A program made the translations under genes and the position numbers. Source: a virus. From it: a stretch of DNA of 64,000 nucleotides. Within the stretch, counting starts at the first letter, position 1. Each line of letters opens with the position of its first letter. A model generated the notes under the pieces. That model did not search any database, was not told the origin of the DNA, and saw nothing but the letters and a program-made list of their open reading frames with translations. Of this stretch, positions 25,351-34,771 are shown one piece after another. The DNA lies in the IMG/VR virus record IMGVR_UViG_3300037140_000076, positions 1 to 64,000 of that record. One strand, written 5' to 3'.

Positions 25351-28300
25351 ATGGCATCAAATAGAATTCTTGTTGATTTGGATGGTGGTTTAATAAACAA
25401 TCTAATTAACTGGAGACATAACCCTTTAACTAGCGCAGCTAGAATATCTCTTGGAGCATCATTAACCGCTGCTAACATAGGACTTTTTGTATTTGATATA
25501 AATCTTCTTCAAGGATTTTATTGGTCAGGAAGCGCATGGGTATCATCAGGAGGAGGTGGGGGTGGTGCGGTTTGGGGAAGTATTACAGGTATACTTTCTA
25601 ATCAAACTGATTTACAAAATGATTTAAATCTTAAAGCTAATATATCTTCACTAGCACCGGTTGCTTTTTCTGGTCATTACTCTGACCTTACTGGACAACC
25701 TACATTGCTTTCTCAATTTACTAATGATCCAGGATATATAACTTCTGCTTCTCTTCCAACATTTAATAATGGATTAACAGAGACTTCAAATGTTGTTCAA
25801 TTAGGTGGTTCTCTTATTCAAGATACATTTATTAATTTATCAACATTTGGTCTTGCTTTACAATCAGCAGCGGGAACTCAATTTGCAATATCAGATGCAG
25901 GAATTACTGAACAGACAGCATACGATATTTATGGAAATAACTCATCATTAGAGGTAATATCTTCTGGAATATTTGGTACTGTACAAGGCCCATCTGGAAC
26001 GACCTTAATATATATTAAACCAGAGGGAATACTTATTACTTCTAATTATTTTGCATTACAGGCACAATTAGAAATACAGGATGGAACTCAAGGGAACGTT
26101 GGAGACGTATTTACTTCTATAAATAATCAGGGTCTTGGTGCCTGGGTTACTCCTCCGTCTGGAGCAACAGGAGTATTAAGTGCAAATGATGGATTAAGTG
26201 TATCAGGCAGTGTTGCTAAATTAGGGCAAGCCGTTGGAGAAGTAGGAAATCCTGCCTCTCTTACTGAGAATAGACAATTACCAATGGGTGGTTTTAGTAC
26301 GAATTTTGATAGTGGAAACTTTACTATTACAAATCCAAATCCATATTTCTTAGATGTTACTGTGCCATCAGGGGGAGGGGTATATTATTTTAAGAGAGTT
26401 AATTTTAATACAAATGTAACATCACATCAGTTTTATGATTGGTACCTTTCTACAGATAACGGAGATGGAACATTTGATCACGTTCAAGCACAAGGATTCC
26501 GTGGTAATGGTAATACTATACCTAACTGGTTTGAATCTTTAGAATATCAATACCTGAGTGCTGGTTATGAAAGACATATTCAATTCCAGGCTTATAATTC
26601 TGAATTGCGTTTGTCTTCTTATACTTATGCATTTTCTGGAATTGACTTCGCGCATGATTCATGTCTATTTTTCCATTCACTTACTTCATGGGCAATTAGG
26701 AGTATGGGAACTCAACATGAGGGGTTATTTTATTCAGGTGGAACACCAACAGCCCCTGGTCAATTCGGATTTGGTAATGATGATTTAGCGGGTGGAACTT
26801 TAACTGGTTATATTGAAAAATGCGATTCAGTAAATCACAAAGTATCTTTACAAAATAATGGAAATGATCCATCTGGGACTTCTTATGAATTTCAAGGTTT
26901 TCCAAAAATATATTTTGATACTATAGGTTCTCATTCAATTTATGTTGATGGTTCCGATTGGTCTTTACATGCTGATAAGGTGTGGGTTGCAAATCCATCA
27001 TCCAATACATTTTCTATTGATAATGCGTCTACTTTAGATTTACAAATTAATTTCCAGCCTTCTAGGAATACGTATCATATGATCGTATCTACGGCAACGG
27101 CTGAGTGGGGAGATTATATTCCTTCACCTAACGGATACTCAAGAACATTTTACTGGGGGACAACTCAGATGCTTTCATTGAGCAAATCGGTTGCTTTATT
27201 TAGTACACCGGTCCAGATTGAAGACGGAAGTCAGGGGACTATAGGAAATGTTTTTACTTCTATAGATATTAATGGAACCGGACGGTGGGAACCGGTATCA
27301 ATTGGTGGAATTGCGGCTGGAGGAGATTTATCAGGAACCTTTCCAAATCCAACAGTCCTTAATAGTGCAGTAATAGGCAAAGTTCTTACTGGATATGTTT
27401 CAGGAGCAGGAGTTGTTTCCCCAACTGATACAATATTATCAGCTATTGAAAAATTGAATGGTAATATTGGTGCTTTGGTTACCGGTGTATCATCATTTAA
27501 TAGTCGTACCGGTGCTATTACTTTATTAAGTTCAGATGTAACAGGAGCTTTAGGATTTACACCACAACCGGCAGGAAATTATATTACTGCCTTAACTGGA
27601 GACGTTACAGCCGCCGGTCCAGGTTCATCAGTAGCAACTCTTGCGACTGTTAATGCAAATGTTGGATCGTTTGGTGACGCTACCCACGTAGCAGCGTTTA
27701 CTGTAAATGCAAAAGGATTAATTACAGCAGCTTCGAGCGTTGCAATAACTTTCCCAGTGACTTCAGTATTTGGAAGAACGGGGGCGGTGGTTGCTACAAC
27801 CGGAGATTATACTATTGCTCAAATTACAAATGGGTTGTCTAATGTTCTTGCATCGGGAGATTTGTTTGTAGGAAACGGAAGCAATATTGCTACAGGTGTA
27901 CCTGCATCAGGTGATTTAACTCTAAGTAATACAGGAGCCTTTACAATAGGATCTAACGTTGTTACGTATGCTAAAATGCAGCAAGCTTCTGCACATACTT
28001 TGCTTGGTAATCCGACAGGGGCAACAGCTAACATTTCTGAAATAACTCTTGGTTCAGGTTTGTCATTTAGTGGAACAACTCTTACTGCTACAGGAACAGG
28101 TGGAACAGTAACTTCTTTTTCAGCGGGTACTCTTTCTCCTTTATTTACTACATCAGTTGCTAACCCAACCACTACCCCTGCATTAACCTTTAGTTTATCT
28201 AATGCAGGTGCGTTTACTATTTTCGGAAATGATACAGCGGGTTCAGCGGCACCAACATTCTTTACTCCGACTCTAACAGACGGACTTTTTGCGAACGAAG

Positions 28301-29412
28301 GAACAACAACTACTGTACTTCATGGAAACGCTGCGGGTAATCTTTCTTTTGCTGCTGTTGCAAATGCAGATCTTGCAAATAGTTCAATTACGTTTTCTGC
28401 ACCAGGAACATCGGGACTTGCTCCTAATTGGTTGACTTCACCAGTATCATTAGGAGGCACAGCAACATTAGAGATTCCTTTAGCTTCAACAGCAAGCGTT
28501 ACAGCAGGATTAATAAGTAATACAAACTTTAATACATTCAGTAATAAGGCTGGAACTATTAATGTACAAATATTTAATACAGCGGGTATATTTACTTGGA
28601 CTAAACCAGCCGGAGCACAAATAGTTCATGTTAAAATGATTGGTGGAGGTGGAGGTGGGCTTGCTGGTAGTATTGCGACAAGTGGTACAGCTATTGGAGG
28701 AACAGGTGGTGGTAGTGGAGGACTTTCTGAAAGTATATTTCCTGCCGTATTGTTAGGAGCAACGGAAACTGTTATAGTAGGGGCGGGTGGAACCGGTGGA
28801 ACTGGTATTAATACAGTGGGTAATCCTACAGTATTAGGAACTAACGGTGGAGCATCTTCTTTCGGTTCATGGTTATTTGCAAGTCTTGGAAGTGCCGGAA
28901 CATCAGCCGGAACAGTGGGTTTAGCTGGTGGTGGTTATCCTGCAATTTCAGGAGCAGCTACAAATAATGGTAGTAATGGTGGAGCAGCAGGAGGAGCTGT
29001 AGTTGGTACCTTTATGGCTCCTTCAGGGGGTGGTGCAGGGGGTAATATTACAGCAAGTGGACAAACTCCTGGTGAGAATGGCGGGACAGTTGGTGCTGCT
29101 AATCTTGCAAATAGAAATTCACCAGCAGGATATGCTGGTCTTATAGAAGGTGGACTTGGTGCAACCTCATTAGTATCACCAAATGGTGGAAATGGAAATA
29201 CATTAGGTGTAAATTCAATTGTTGGTGGTTCTGGTGGTGGGGGAGGAATGTTTGCACAAGCAGCAGATAATTCTAACGCTGGTAATGGCGGTAATGGTGG
29301 ATTCCCAGGTGGTGGGGGTGGAGGAGGAGGTGCTAATAGACAAGCTGGTTTCTTCTCAGGAAATGGTGGTAATGGAGCAAGCGGTATAGTAGTTGTAACA
29401 ACATACTTTTAA
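25351..29412 (+). CDS. Long modular tail fibre with glycine-rich C-terminal tip
   Basis: 1353 aa. It has an N-terminal anchoring region, then the block 'ANDGLSVSGSVAKLGQ' shared with the 406-aa fibre. A central jelly-roll-like region (about 300-600) is followed by fibre repeats such as 'SFNSRTGAITLLSSDVTGAL' and 'SVFGRTGAVVATTGDYTIA'. From about residue 1075 the sequence opens with 'FTWTKPAGAQIVHVKMIGG' and continues as a very Gly-rich polyglycine-sandwich-like tip ending SGIVVVTTYF. Such tips bind receptors in other phages. Likely the main receptor-binding fibre. Confidence 0.75.
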   Translation: MASNRILVDLDGGLINNLINWRHNPLTSAARISLGASLTAANIGLFVFDINLLQGFYWSGSAWVSSGGGGGGAVWGSITGILSNQTDLQNDLNLKANISSLAPVAFSGHYSDLTGQPTLLSQFTNDPGYITSASLPTFNNGLTETSNVVQLGGSLIQDTFINLSTFGLALQSAAGTQFAISDAGITEQTAYDIYGNNSSLEVISSGIFGTVQGPSGTTLIYIKPEGILITSNYFALQAQLEIQDGTQGNVGDVFTSINNQGLGAWVTPPSGATGVLSANDGLSVSGSVAKLGQAVGEVGNPASLTENRQLPMGGFSTNFDSGNFTITNPNPYFLDVTVPSGGGVYYFKRVNFNTNVTSHQFYDWYLSTDNGDGTFDHVQAQGFRGNGNTIPNWFESLEYQYLSAGYERHIQFQAYNSELRLSSYTYAFSGIDFAHDSCLFFHSLTSWAIRSMGTQHEGLFYSGGTPTAPGQFGFGNDDLAGGTLTGYIEKCDSVNHKVSLQNNGNDPSGTSYEFQGFPKIYFDTIGSHSIYVDGSDWSLHADKVWVANPSSNTFSIDNASTLDLQINFQPSRNTYHMIVSTATAEWGDYIPSPNGYSRTFYWGTTQMLSLSKSVALFSTPVQIEDGSQGTIGNVFTSIDINGTGRWEPVSIGGIAAGGDLSGTFPNPTVLNSAVIGKVLTGYVSGAGVVSPTDTILSAIEKLNGNIGALVTGVSSFNSRTGAITLLSSDVTGALGFTPQPAGNYITALTGDVTAAGPGSSVATLATVNANVGSFGDATHVAAFTVNAKGLITAASSVAITFPVTSVFGRTGAVVATTGDYTIAQITNGLSNVLASGDLFVGNGSNIATGVPASGDLTLSNTGAFTIGSNVVTYAKMQQASAHTLLGNPTGATANISEITLGSGLSFSGTTLTATGTGGTVTSFSAGTLSPLFTTSVANPTTTPALTFSLSNAGAFTIFGNDTAGSAAPTFFTPTLTDGLFANEGTTTTVLHGNAAGNLSFAAVANADLANSSITFSAPGTSGLAPNWLTSPVSLGGTATLEIPLASTASVTAGLISNTNFNTFSNKAGTINVQIFNTAGIFTWTKPAGAQIVHVKMIGGGGGGLAGSIATSGTAIGGTGGGSGGLSESIFPAVLLGATETVIVGAGGTGGTGINTVGNPTVLGTNGGASSFGSWLFASLGSAGTSAGTVGLAGGGYPAISGAATNNGSNGGAAGGAVVGTFMAPSGGGAGGNITASGQTPGENGGTVGAANLANRNSPAGYAGLIEGGLGATSLVSPNGGNGNTLGVNSIVGGSGGGGGMFAQAADNSNAGNGGNGGFPGGGGGGGGANRQAGFFSGNGGNGASGIVVVTTYF

Positions 29413-29421
29413 AAATAATAT

Positions 29422-30774
29422 ATGGCAATTTATTCGATTGGTTTAGGTAGTGGAATTTTAAGTTTACCGGTAGGATTAAAATCTGGAGATACCGTAACTA
29501 TTAACGCAGGAACTTATCCTGGTATTAATGTTTCGGGTCTTGTAAATATAACATTTCTTCCTGTTGGAGGAAGTGTAACATTTACTTCAAGCATTACCCT
29601 TGGTAAGACAGCAAATATTATTTTTGATGGAACCGTCGTACCTGGTCAGAAATATGGTTTCCTTTATGCTGGAACAGGAACAGTATTTAATCATGGTGGA
29701 GGAAATAACGTAAATAATACATTCAAAGGATTTGGTATTAATAAAACAGCATCCAATATATTTGACGGTTCAGGTAATAGTATTACTTACACAGGAACTC
29801 CTCAGACCGCTCTTTATTATGGACTTACTGTAGATACTTTTATTTTTGGAAGCATAACAATGCTTTATAATGGTACATGGGAATCTCCACTCACTTATCA
29901 TAATGTAAATATTAATTCAACATTTAGTAATATAATTGTTACTAATGATGGAACCGGATCAGGTACAAAAGTATTTGGTAATTCTATTTATGCATTAAGA
30001 GCATATAATTGGACTGTTACTGGACCAACGCTTATAAATAATGGAGATCTTGGTATATTTGAAATTTTATCTGGTAATTCCTGGATATTTAATATATTTA
30101 GAAGCGGGGGATGGGGATATATTCAACGTTTATTCCAAGTTGTTCTTGGAGGACTTCTTTTTAATCAGGATTCTTATATATATAATGTTATTGACGTAAA
30201 CACTATTCACTACGGAACTGTAGATGTTCGTATTGATACATCGTTACTTAATTCAAAAGCTACTATTCCTTTAACAGGGGGAAACTTCTTCTTTTTAAAT
30301 AATGATTCAGGAGATAAAACAGATGACGGTACGTATGTTACTAATGCTGTTGTCCTGGGAGCTATGGTTGATGACCAGGGAAAAATGTATACAGCGACTA
30401 TACAAAATAACTTTGCCTGGAACGCTATGGCTACTACACAATCAGGTGGATCAAGCCTTTTAAAAAATAATAGTAATGGTCAAGCTCTTATAGTTGAATC
30501 TAATAATATTGATTTGACTCCAGGAGTTCCTTTACCATCCGGATATTTAATTGATAAAATTAACTTTATTCCTTCTACTGGTTCTCCTTTAATTGGAAAA
30601 GGAACAAGTGAAGCTTTAGTGATTGTAGATATTTATGGAAAACCAAGAACTAATCCTCCAGATATTGGTGCTGTTCAAAGTGTTCCTCTTAAACAACGTA
30701 CAGTTTCTTCTTTTAGTGGCATATCTGGAAAAATAATATTTACTTACGATGATGGAAGCACATCTCAATTTTAA
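29422..30774 (+). CDS. Beta-helix tailspike-like protein
   Basis: 450 aa. The N-terminus (SGDTVTINAGTYPGINVSGL) is the typical opening of a right-handed parallel beta-helix. Regular short strands with 'ANIIFDGT', 'NVNNTFKGFGI' and 'TFSNIIVTNDGT' turns follow. The C-terminal portion has 'GSPLIGKGTS' and 'DIYGKPRTNPPDIGAV', the usual closing motif of chondroitinase or pectate-lyase-like repeats. Probably a glycan-binding or glycan-cleaving tailspike; the catalytic acids cannot be assigned. Confidence 0.65.
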   Translation: MAIYSIGLGSGILSLPVGLKSGDTVTINAGTYPGINVSGLVNITFLPVGGSVTFTSSITLGKTANIIFDGTVVPGQKYGFLYAGTGTVFNHGGGNNVNNTFKGFGINKTASNIFDGSGNSITYTGTPQTALYYGLTVDTFIFGSITMLYNGTWESPLTYHNVNINSTFSNIIVTNDGTGSGTKVFGNSIYALRAYNWTVTGPTLINNGDLGIFEILSGNSWIFNIFRSGGWGYIQRLFQVVLGGLLFNQDSYIYNVIDVNTIHYGTVDVRIDTSLLNSKATIPLTGGNFFFLNNDSGDKTDDGTYVTNAVVLGAMVDDQGKMYTATIQNNFAWNAMATTQSGGSSLLKNNSNGQALIVESNNIDLTPGVPLPSGYLIDKINFIPSTGSPLIGKGTSEALVIVDIYGKPRTNPPDIGAVQSVPLKQRTVSSFSGISGKIIFTYDDGSTSQF

Positions 30775-30777
30775 TAT

Positions 30778-31497
30778 ATGTCAGGAATATATAAAATAGA
30801 AAACCCTGTTGGAGAAATTTATATAGGACAAACGAAAAGGACTTTTGAAAAAAGATTTGATCATTATTTTGTATTGGATTGTAAAAAACAAAAAGGGTTA
30901 TATAACTCTTTTATTAAACATGGAATAGAAAATCATAATTTTTATTCAATTCACGAATTAGATAAATATTCTTTACAAGAACAATTTAATTATTGGGAAA
31001 TTTATTATTATGAATATTATAAAAATTGTGGTTTTAAAATGTTAAATAAAATATTTCCTGGTAGTTATAGTATTTTAACAGAAAAGGGAAGATTAAAAAT
31101 GAGTATTATTCATAAAGGAAATAACAATAGATTAAATAAAACACATACAATTATTACTAAAAATAAAATAAGTAAAACAAAAATAGAACAAAATTTATCA
31201 TCCTGGAATAAGGGACTTTCATTAACAGATCAACAAAAAGAAAATTTAAGAGAAAAAAATAAAGGTAATAAAAACGCGAAAGGACATATTATTAGTGAAA
31301 AAACTAAACAATATTTAAGTAATGTAAATAAAATTCCTATTTGTCAATATGATTTAAATGGAAATTTTATTAAAAATTGGTCCTGCGGAAAAGAAGTTGA
31401 AATGGTTCTAAAAATTGATGCTGGAAATATTGCAAAATGTTTAAGAAATAAAGCAAAAACATCAGGCGGGTTTATTTGGAAATACTCATTAAATTAA
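30778..31497 (+). CDS. Free-standing GIY-YIG homing endonuclease
   Basis: 239 aa. The N-terminal nuclease domain starts 'GIYKIENPVGEIYIGQTKRTF', giving the GIY and YIG strands, and has a conserved Glu-rich helix region ('NYWEIYYYEYY'). The middle has NUMOD3-like basic segments. The C-terminus ends with a NUMOD1-like DNA-binding module (QYDLNGNFIKNW...GGFIWKY). It is inserted between the tailspike and the endolysin, and its codon use is even more A/T-rich than its neighbours', consistent with a mobile intron-less homing gene. Confidence 0.85.
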   Translation: MSGIYKIENPVGEIYIGQTKRTFEKRFDHYFVLDCKKQKGLYNSFIKHGIENHNFYSIHELDKYSLQEQFNYWEIYYYEYYKNCGFKMLNKIFPGSYSILTEKGRLKMSIIHKGNNNRLNKTHTIITKNKISKTKIEQNLSSWNKGLSLTDQQKENLREKNKGNKNAKGHIISEKTKQYLSNVNKIPICQYDLNGNFIKNWSCGKEVEMVLKIDAGNIAKCLRNKAKTSGGFIWKYSLN

Positions 31498-31501
31498 TAA
31501 A

Positions 31502-31954
31502 ATGTATATAGTTTCATCAAACGGAGTTAACTTAATAAAAAACGAAGAAGGATGTGTTTTACATCCTTACCAAGATAAAGCAGGAATTTGGACTATAGGT
31601 ATAGGAAGTACATTTTATGAAAATGGTCTTTCTGTAAAACAATACGATTCTATAATTACTGTAGAACGAGCAGAACAACTTCTTATTCATTTTATAAATA
31701 CTATAGTTATACCAATAATTAATAATCATGTAAGGGTTCTTTTAAATCAAAATCAGGTTGATTCCTTATCTGATTTTATTTATAATCTTGGAAGTGGTGC
31801 TTTTATAGGGTCTCATCTTTTAGTTGCGATTAATTCAAACGCGGGTCAAGATGCTATTTCTACTGAGTTTAAAAAATGGATTTATGTAAATCATCAAATT
31901 GATAATTGGCAAATACAAAGGAGAGAGAAAGAAATAAACTTGTTTTTTAGCTAA
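31502..31954 (+). CDS. Endolysin, GH24 (T4-type) lysozyme
   Basis: 150 aa. The catalytic triad pattern E-x8-D-x5-T of T4-type lysozymes is present as Glu16, Asp25 and Thr31 (NEEGCVLHPYQDKAGIWT), followed by 'GIGSTF'. A 'NQNQVDSLSDFIYNLG' helix matches the conserved 'QFDALVSFAFNLG' part of the family. No signal peptide, so export depends on a holin. It is the last gene of the + strand block, immediately before a strong terminator. Confidence 0.92.
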   Translation: MYIVSSNGVNLIKNEEGCVLHPYQDKAGIWTIGIGSTFYENGLSVKQYDSIITVERAEQLLIHFINTIVIPIINNHVRVLLNQNQVDSLSDFIYNLGSGAFIGSHLLVAINSNAGQDAISTEFKKWIYVNHQIDNWQIQRREKEINLFFS

Positions 31955-31956
31955 TA

Positions 31957-31988
31957 AAAAAGCCGGACATTTAATCCGGCTTTATTTT
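31957..31988. terminator. Bidirectional terminator between convergent blocks
   Basis: A perfect 9-bp stem AAAGCCGGA / TCCGGCTTT with a 7-base loop spans 31959-31983. It is flanked by an A-run on the left and T-runs on the right, so it can stop the + strand lysis transcript and the - strand RecA-end transcript. Confidence 0.88.
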
Positions 31989-32000
31989 TAGTTGTTAGTT

Positions 32001-32228
32001 TCAGAACTGTTCAGGTTCTGTAAACTCTGTCTTTTCTTCAGGAGAAAAGTCTTTTATTTGGCTTGCTTTAGCTTCCTTTGCTTTAGCTTCTTCCTGAGCT
32101 TCCTGGTTACGAAGTCCTCTAACCTGGTTGAAAAATACTACGATTCCAAAACCGTGTTTTGTTGGCACTTCCTGGATGAGTTTGTCTAGCTGTTCTAGTT
32201 CAGCGTGTTTGATTAATAAATCTGGCAT
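32001..32228 (-). CDS. Small charged protein downstream of RecA
   Basis: 75 aa. The first half (LLIKHAELEQLDKLIQEV) is helical and the second half is Ala/Glu/Lys-rich and probably disordered. No family is recognised. It lies 32 bp downstream of recA on the same strand and is the last gene before the convergent terminator. Confidence 0.6.
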   Translation of the reverse strand: MPDLLIKHAELEQLDKLIQEVPTKHGFGIVVFFNQVRGLRNQEAQEEAKAKEAKASQIKDFSPEEKTEFTEPEQF

Positions 32229-32260
32229 TGTGTTTTTGTTTTAAACGTTTAAAAAAGAGT

Positions 32261-33268
32261 TTATAATTTGAGTTTTTCCTTGACCTTTTCTAAGATCTCA
32301 GTACGTAACTCCGGGTTATCATTTAATAAAGTACTAACAGCATCCCTTCCCTGCCCAATCTTATCTTCACCATAAGCATACCAGGAACCGTTCTTCTGGA
32401 TGATTTCTAGCCCCGTGGCTATGTCTACTAGTTCAGCACTAGAATCTATACCCTGACCGAATATAAGGTCAAATTCAGCCACCTTAAAGGGTGGAGCGAC
32501 CTTATTCTTAACTACTTTCACCTTAACCCGGTTCCCAAAAGCTTCGTCGCCGTCTTTTAGGACCCCGATCTTACGCACATCAAGACGTATGGAAGCGTAG
32601 AATTTAAGGGCATTTCCCCCAGAAGTGGTTTCCGGGGACCCGAACATCACACCTATCTTCTCTCTTAACTGATTGATGAAGATGACAATAGCGTTAGATT
32701 TAGAGGTTTTGGCTGTAAGTTTACGCATGGTCTGACCCATAAGCCGGGCCTGTAATCCCATTTTCTGGTCCCCTATTTCTCCTTCTAGTTCAGCTTTAGG
32801 TACTAAAGCGGCCACAGAATCTACAACTATAATATCCACGGCACCGGATTCCACAAGCCGGTCAGTGATTTCCAGGGCCTGTTCTCCGTAGTCGGGTTGA
32901 TTGATGATAAGCTCGTCTGTGTTTATACCCATTCTCAAGGCATAAGATTCATCAAAAGCGTGTTCTACGTCAATAATTGCAGCGATTCCACCAAGTTTCT
33001 GTACCTGGGCAATCACATGCATAGCCAGGGTGGTCTTCCCACCGCTTTCTGGGCCGTATATCTCAACGATCCTACCTTTGGGTAGTCCTCCGACTCCAAG
33101 GGCTATATCAAGCCCTAATGAGCCTGTAGACACTACTTCTATATTCTTGTTGGGACTATCTCCCAACATCATGACCGTACCGGTCCCAAAATCCTTGTCA
33201 ATCTTGTCCATTGTAACTTTAAGCTTTTTAAGCTTTTCTACGTCTCTGGTTTCTTTTTTCTTTGCCAT
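32261..33268 (-). CDS. recA: RecA recombinase, full-length bacterial type
   Basis: 335 aa, close to bacterial RecA length, and far more like bacterial RecA than phage UvsX. Visible: Walker [11 protein letters not shown] (72-80; Ser76 of the usual GPESSGKTT is Gly here), 'IDVEHAFD', Walker B '[17 protein letters not shown]', L1 '[16 protein letters not shown]', '[31 protein letters not shown]' (L2 region), and the C-terminal domain. It forms filaments on single-stranded DNA for strand exchange, probably in phage replication-coupled recombination. It heads the terminal end of the - strand block. Confidence 0.95.
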   Translation of the reverse strand: MAKKKETRDVEKLKKLKVTMDKIDKDFGTGTVMMLGDSPNKNIEVVSTGSLGLDIALGVGGLPKGRIVEIYGPESGGKTTLAMHVIAQVQKLGGIAAIIDVEHAFDESYALRMGINTDELIINQPDYGEQALEITDRLVESGAVDIIVVDSVAALVPKAELEGEIGDQKMGLQARLMGQTMRKLTAKTSKSNAIVIFINQLREKIGVMFGSPETTSGGNALKFYASIRLDVRKIGVLKDGDEAFGNRVKVKVVKNKVAPPFKVAEFDLIFGQGIDSSAELVDIATGLEIIQKNGSWYAYGEDKIGQGRDAVSTLLNDNPELRTEILEKVKEKLKL

Positions 33269-33538
33269 TTATCGTATTATGTGGTTTATTATAGCTAAAG
33301 CAGCACTGTCTCTGAGTTCTGGTGTAACCTCTAAATCCTTATCAAAGAATTCGATTAAACGAGTCTGAAAGTCAGGGGATAAACCCTGCGGGGGCTGTTT
33401 AATTTGTCCGATAGTCTTAAAGTTCAATTCAAATCCTCCCTCCTCACAATACTTGATTTCGCAATCAATTTCGTCTCTAGTTGCGGCTAAGATAGTACCA
33501 TCCGTTAGTTCGATCACAAATATAATATCTTTTTTCAT
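33269..33538 (-). CDS. Small protein of unknown function upstream of recA
   Basis: 89 aa from the ATG at 33538. An earlier in-frame ATG (33568) overlaps the upstream gene and is not preferred. The start 'MKKDIIFVIELTDGTILAATRDE' is beta-like and acidic, and a helical C-terminus contains 'QTRLIEFFDKDLEVTPELRD'. The stop codon abuts the recA start, so it is in the recA transcript. Confidence 0.55.
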   Translation of the reverse strand: MKKDIIFVIELTDGTILAATRDEIDCEIKYCEEGGFELNFKTIGQIKQPPQGLSPDFQTRLIEFFDKDLEVTPELRDSAALAIINHIIR

Positions 33539-33558
33539 ATTATCCAAATTTAAGGAAT

Positions 33559-33741
33559 TTAATACCAACAGTCTTCATGACATTGACCTACCGTTCCATG
33601 ACCGCACAGACAAGGTTCGTCTTTATGATCATTTACGTGCTTTTCATATCTCTTTTTTTGAAACGCAAGGTTTTTTGGACTCATCTGCTCTTCAAAGTTT
33701 ATGGGTTCTCTTTTTTCTATTTCTGGATCAAAGTCTTTCAT
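33559..33741 (-). CDS. Small Cys/His-rich protein, possible zinc knuckle
   Basis: 60 aa. The N-terminal half is acidic and helical; the C-terminus reads 'CLCGHGTVGQCHEDCWY', with four Cys and two His that could bind zinc. It is packed 1 bp from the glycosyltransferase gene. Function unknown. Confidence 0.55.
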   Translation of the reverse strand: MKDFDPEIEKREPINFEEQMSPKNLAFQKKRYEKHVNDHKDEPCLCGHGTVGQCHEDCWY

Positions 33742-33742
33742 G

Positions 33743-34771
33743 TTATTTCATTAAATGTTCAAAAAGTTGTTTTCTATATTCATTGATTTTAAGTAAATTA
33801 TAATGTTCACGACAATATTCACCCAGGGCCTGTCCTTTCTCCTTAAGAAAGACCGGATCAATAGCGAACTTTTTAATATTGTCAAACCAGGTTGCAGCAT
33901 TCGATCCATACATAACTAAATCCCTATTAGGGAAGTCAGAGTAAGGAGAAGTATCTGAAGCAATACAGGGATTGTACTTAGCCGCACTCTCCAGGATCTT
34001 TAAATTGGACTTGTATGCATTAAACATATTCTGTTCCAAAGGTATCAAGGTAACGTCACAATGAGAATAATGATCCTCATAGGAGTCTAGGGGGAGGGTT
34101 CCCCTAGATTCATAACCGGGTATCCTTCCGTTTAAAGAGAAAGAGTTCTCCATCTTGTTCCAGAATACAAGGGACTCTTTGTTTCTGTAGTCCACTCCGG
34201 CAAGGATGAACTTAGATTTATTAAATTTGGGATTGTTTATAATCTTTTCAAATGGTCTTTTTAAAACTTGAATATCGTGAAAATGTGATGATCCTCCTGC
34301 ATAAAGAAAACGGGTGAATTCACTTTCTACCTTTGTAGAGTTAAATTGTTCATGATCGTAGGGGAGGGCATTAGGAATTACATGGACATTCTTGTTTAAA
34401 GCCTTTACTTTATCAGCCAGTAGAGCGGTTGTAACAATAACGGCATCTGACGCAACAATGCAATCTTTTATCTTTTGGGCGGTTTTATTAGCTTCCCAGG
34501 ACTTAGCCAGGATGTGATGAGGGTATAGATCCCAATAATCATCAAGATCCGTAACTATTTTAAAACCGTGTTGTTTTTGCAAGGGTTTAAATACTTCAAT
34601 ATCCATCCCTGGGGTCCTGTTAAACAAAAGGATTTTTGTCTCTGGAGAAAGATCCCCAAAAGTTTTACCTTTCCATTGATTAATATCAATGCCCATATAC
34701 TTCAAAGGCATGACCAATCGGTGCCAATCGCATCCTGACGACATCTTAATTATTGCAGTTAATCCTTTCAT
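33743..34771 (-). CDS. Glycosyltransferase, GT-B type
   Basis: 342 aa if it starts at 34771 (MKGLTAIIK); the next ATG at 34744 (MSSGCDWHRLVMPL) is equally plausible. The sequence reads like a cytosolic GT-B enzyme: 'GCDWHRLVMPLKYMGI', 'FKIVTDLDDYWDLYPHHIL', 'SDAVIVTTALLADKV', 'NVHVIPNALPY', and a C-terminal 'NLKILESAAKYNPCIASDTSPY' donor-site region. It may glycosylate phage DNA or a virion or host surface component; nothing here decides. Its 5' end overlaps the homing endonuclease gene by 26 bp. Confidence 0.75.
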   Translation of the reverse strand: MKGLTAIIKMSSGCDWHRLVMPLKYMGIDINQWKGKTFGDLSPETKILLFNRTPGMDIEVFKPLQKQHGFKIVTDLDDYWDLYPHHILAKSWEANKTAQKIKDCIVASDAVIVTTALLADKVKALNKNVHVIPNALPYDHEQFNSTKVESEFTRFLYAGGSSHFHDIQVLKRPFEKIINNPKFNKSKFILAGVDYRNKESLVFWNKMENSFSLNGRIPGYESRGTLPLDSYEDHYSHCDVTLIPLEQNMFNAYKSNLKILESAAKYNPCIASDTSPYSDFPNRDLVMYGSNAATWFDNIKKFAIDPVFLKEKGQALGEYCREHYNLLKINEYRKQLFEHLMK

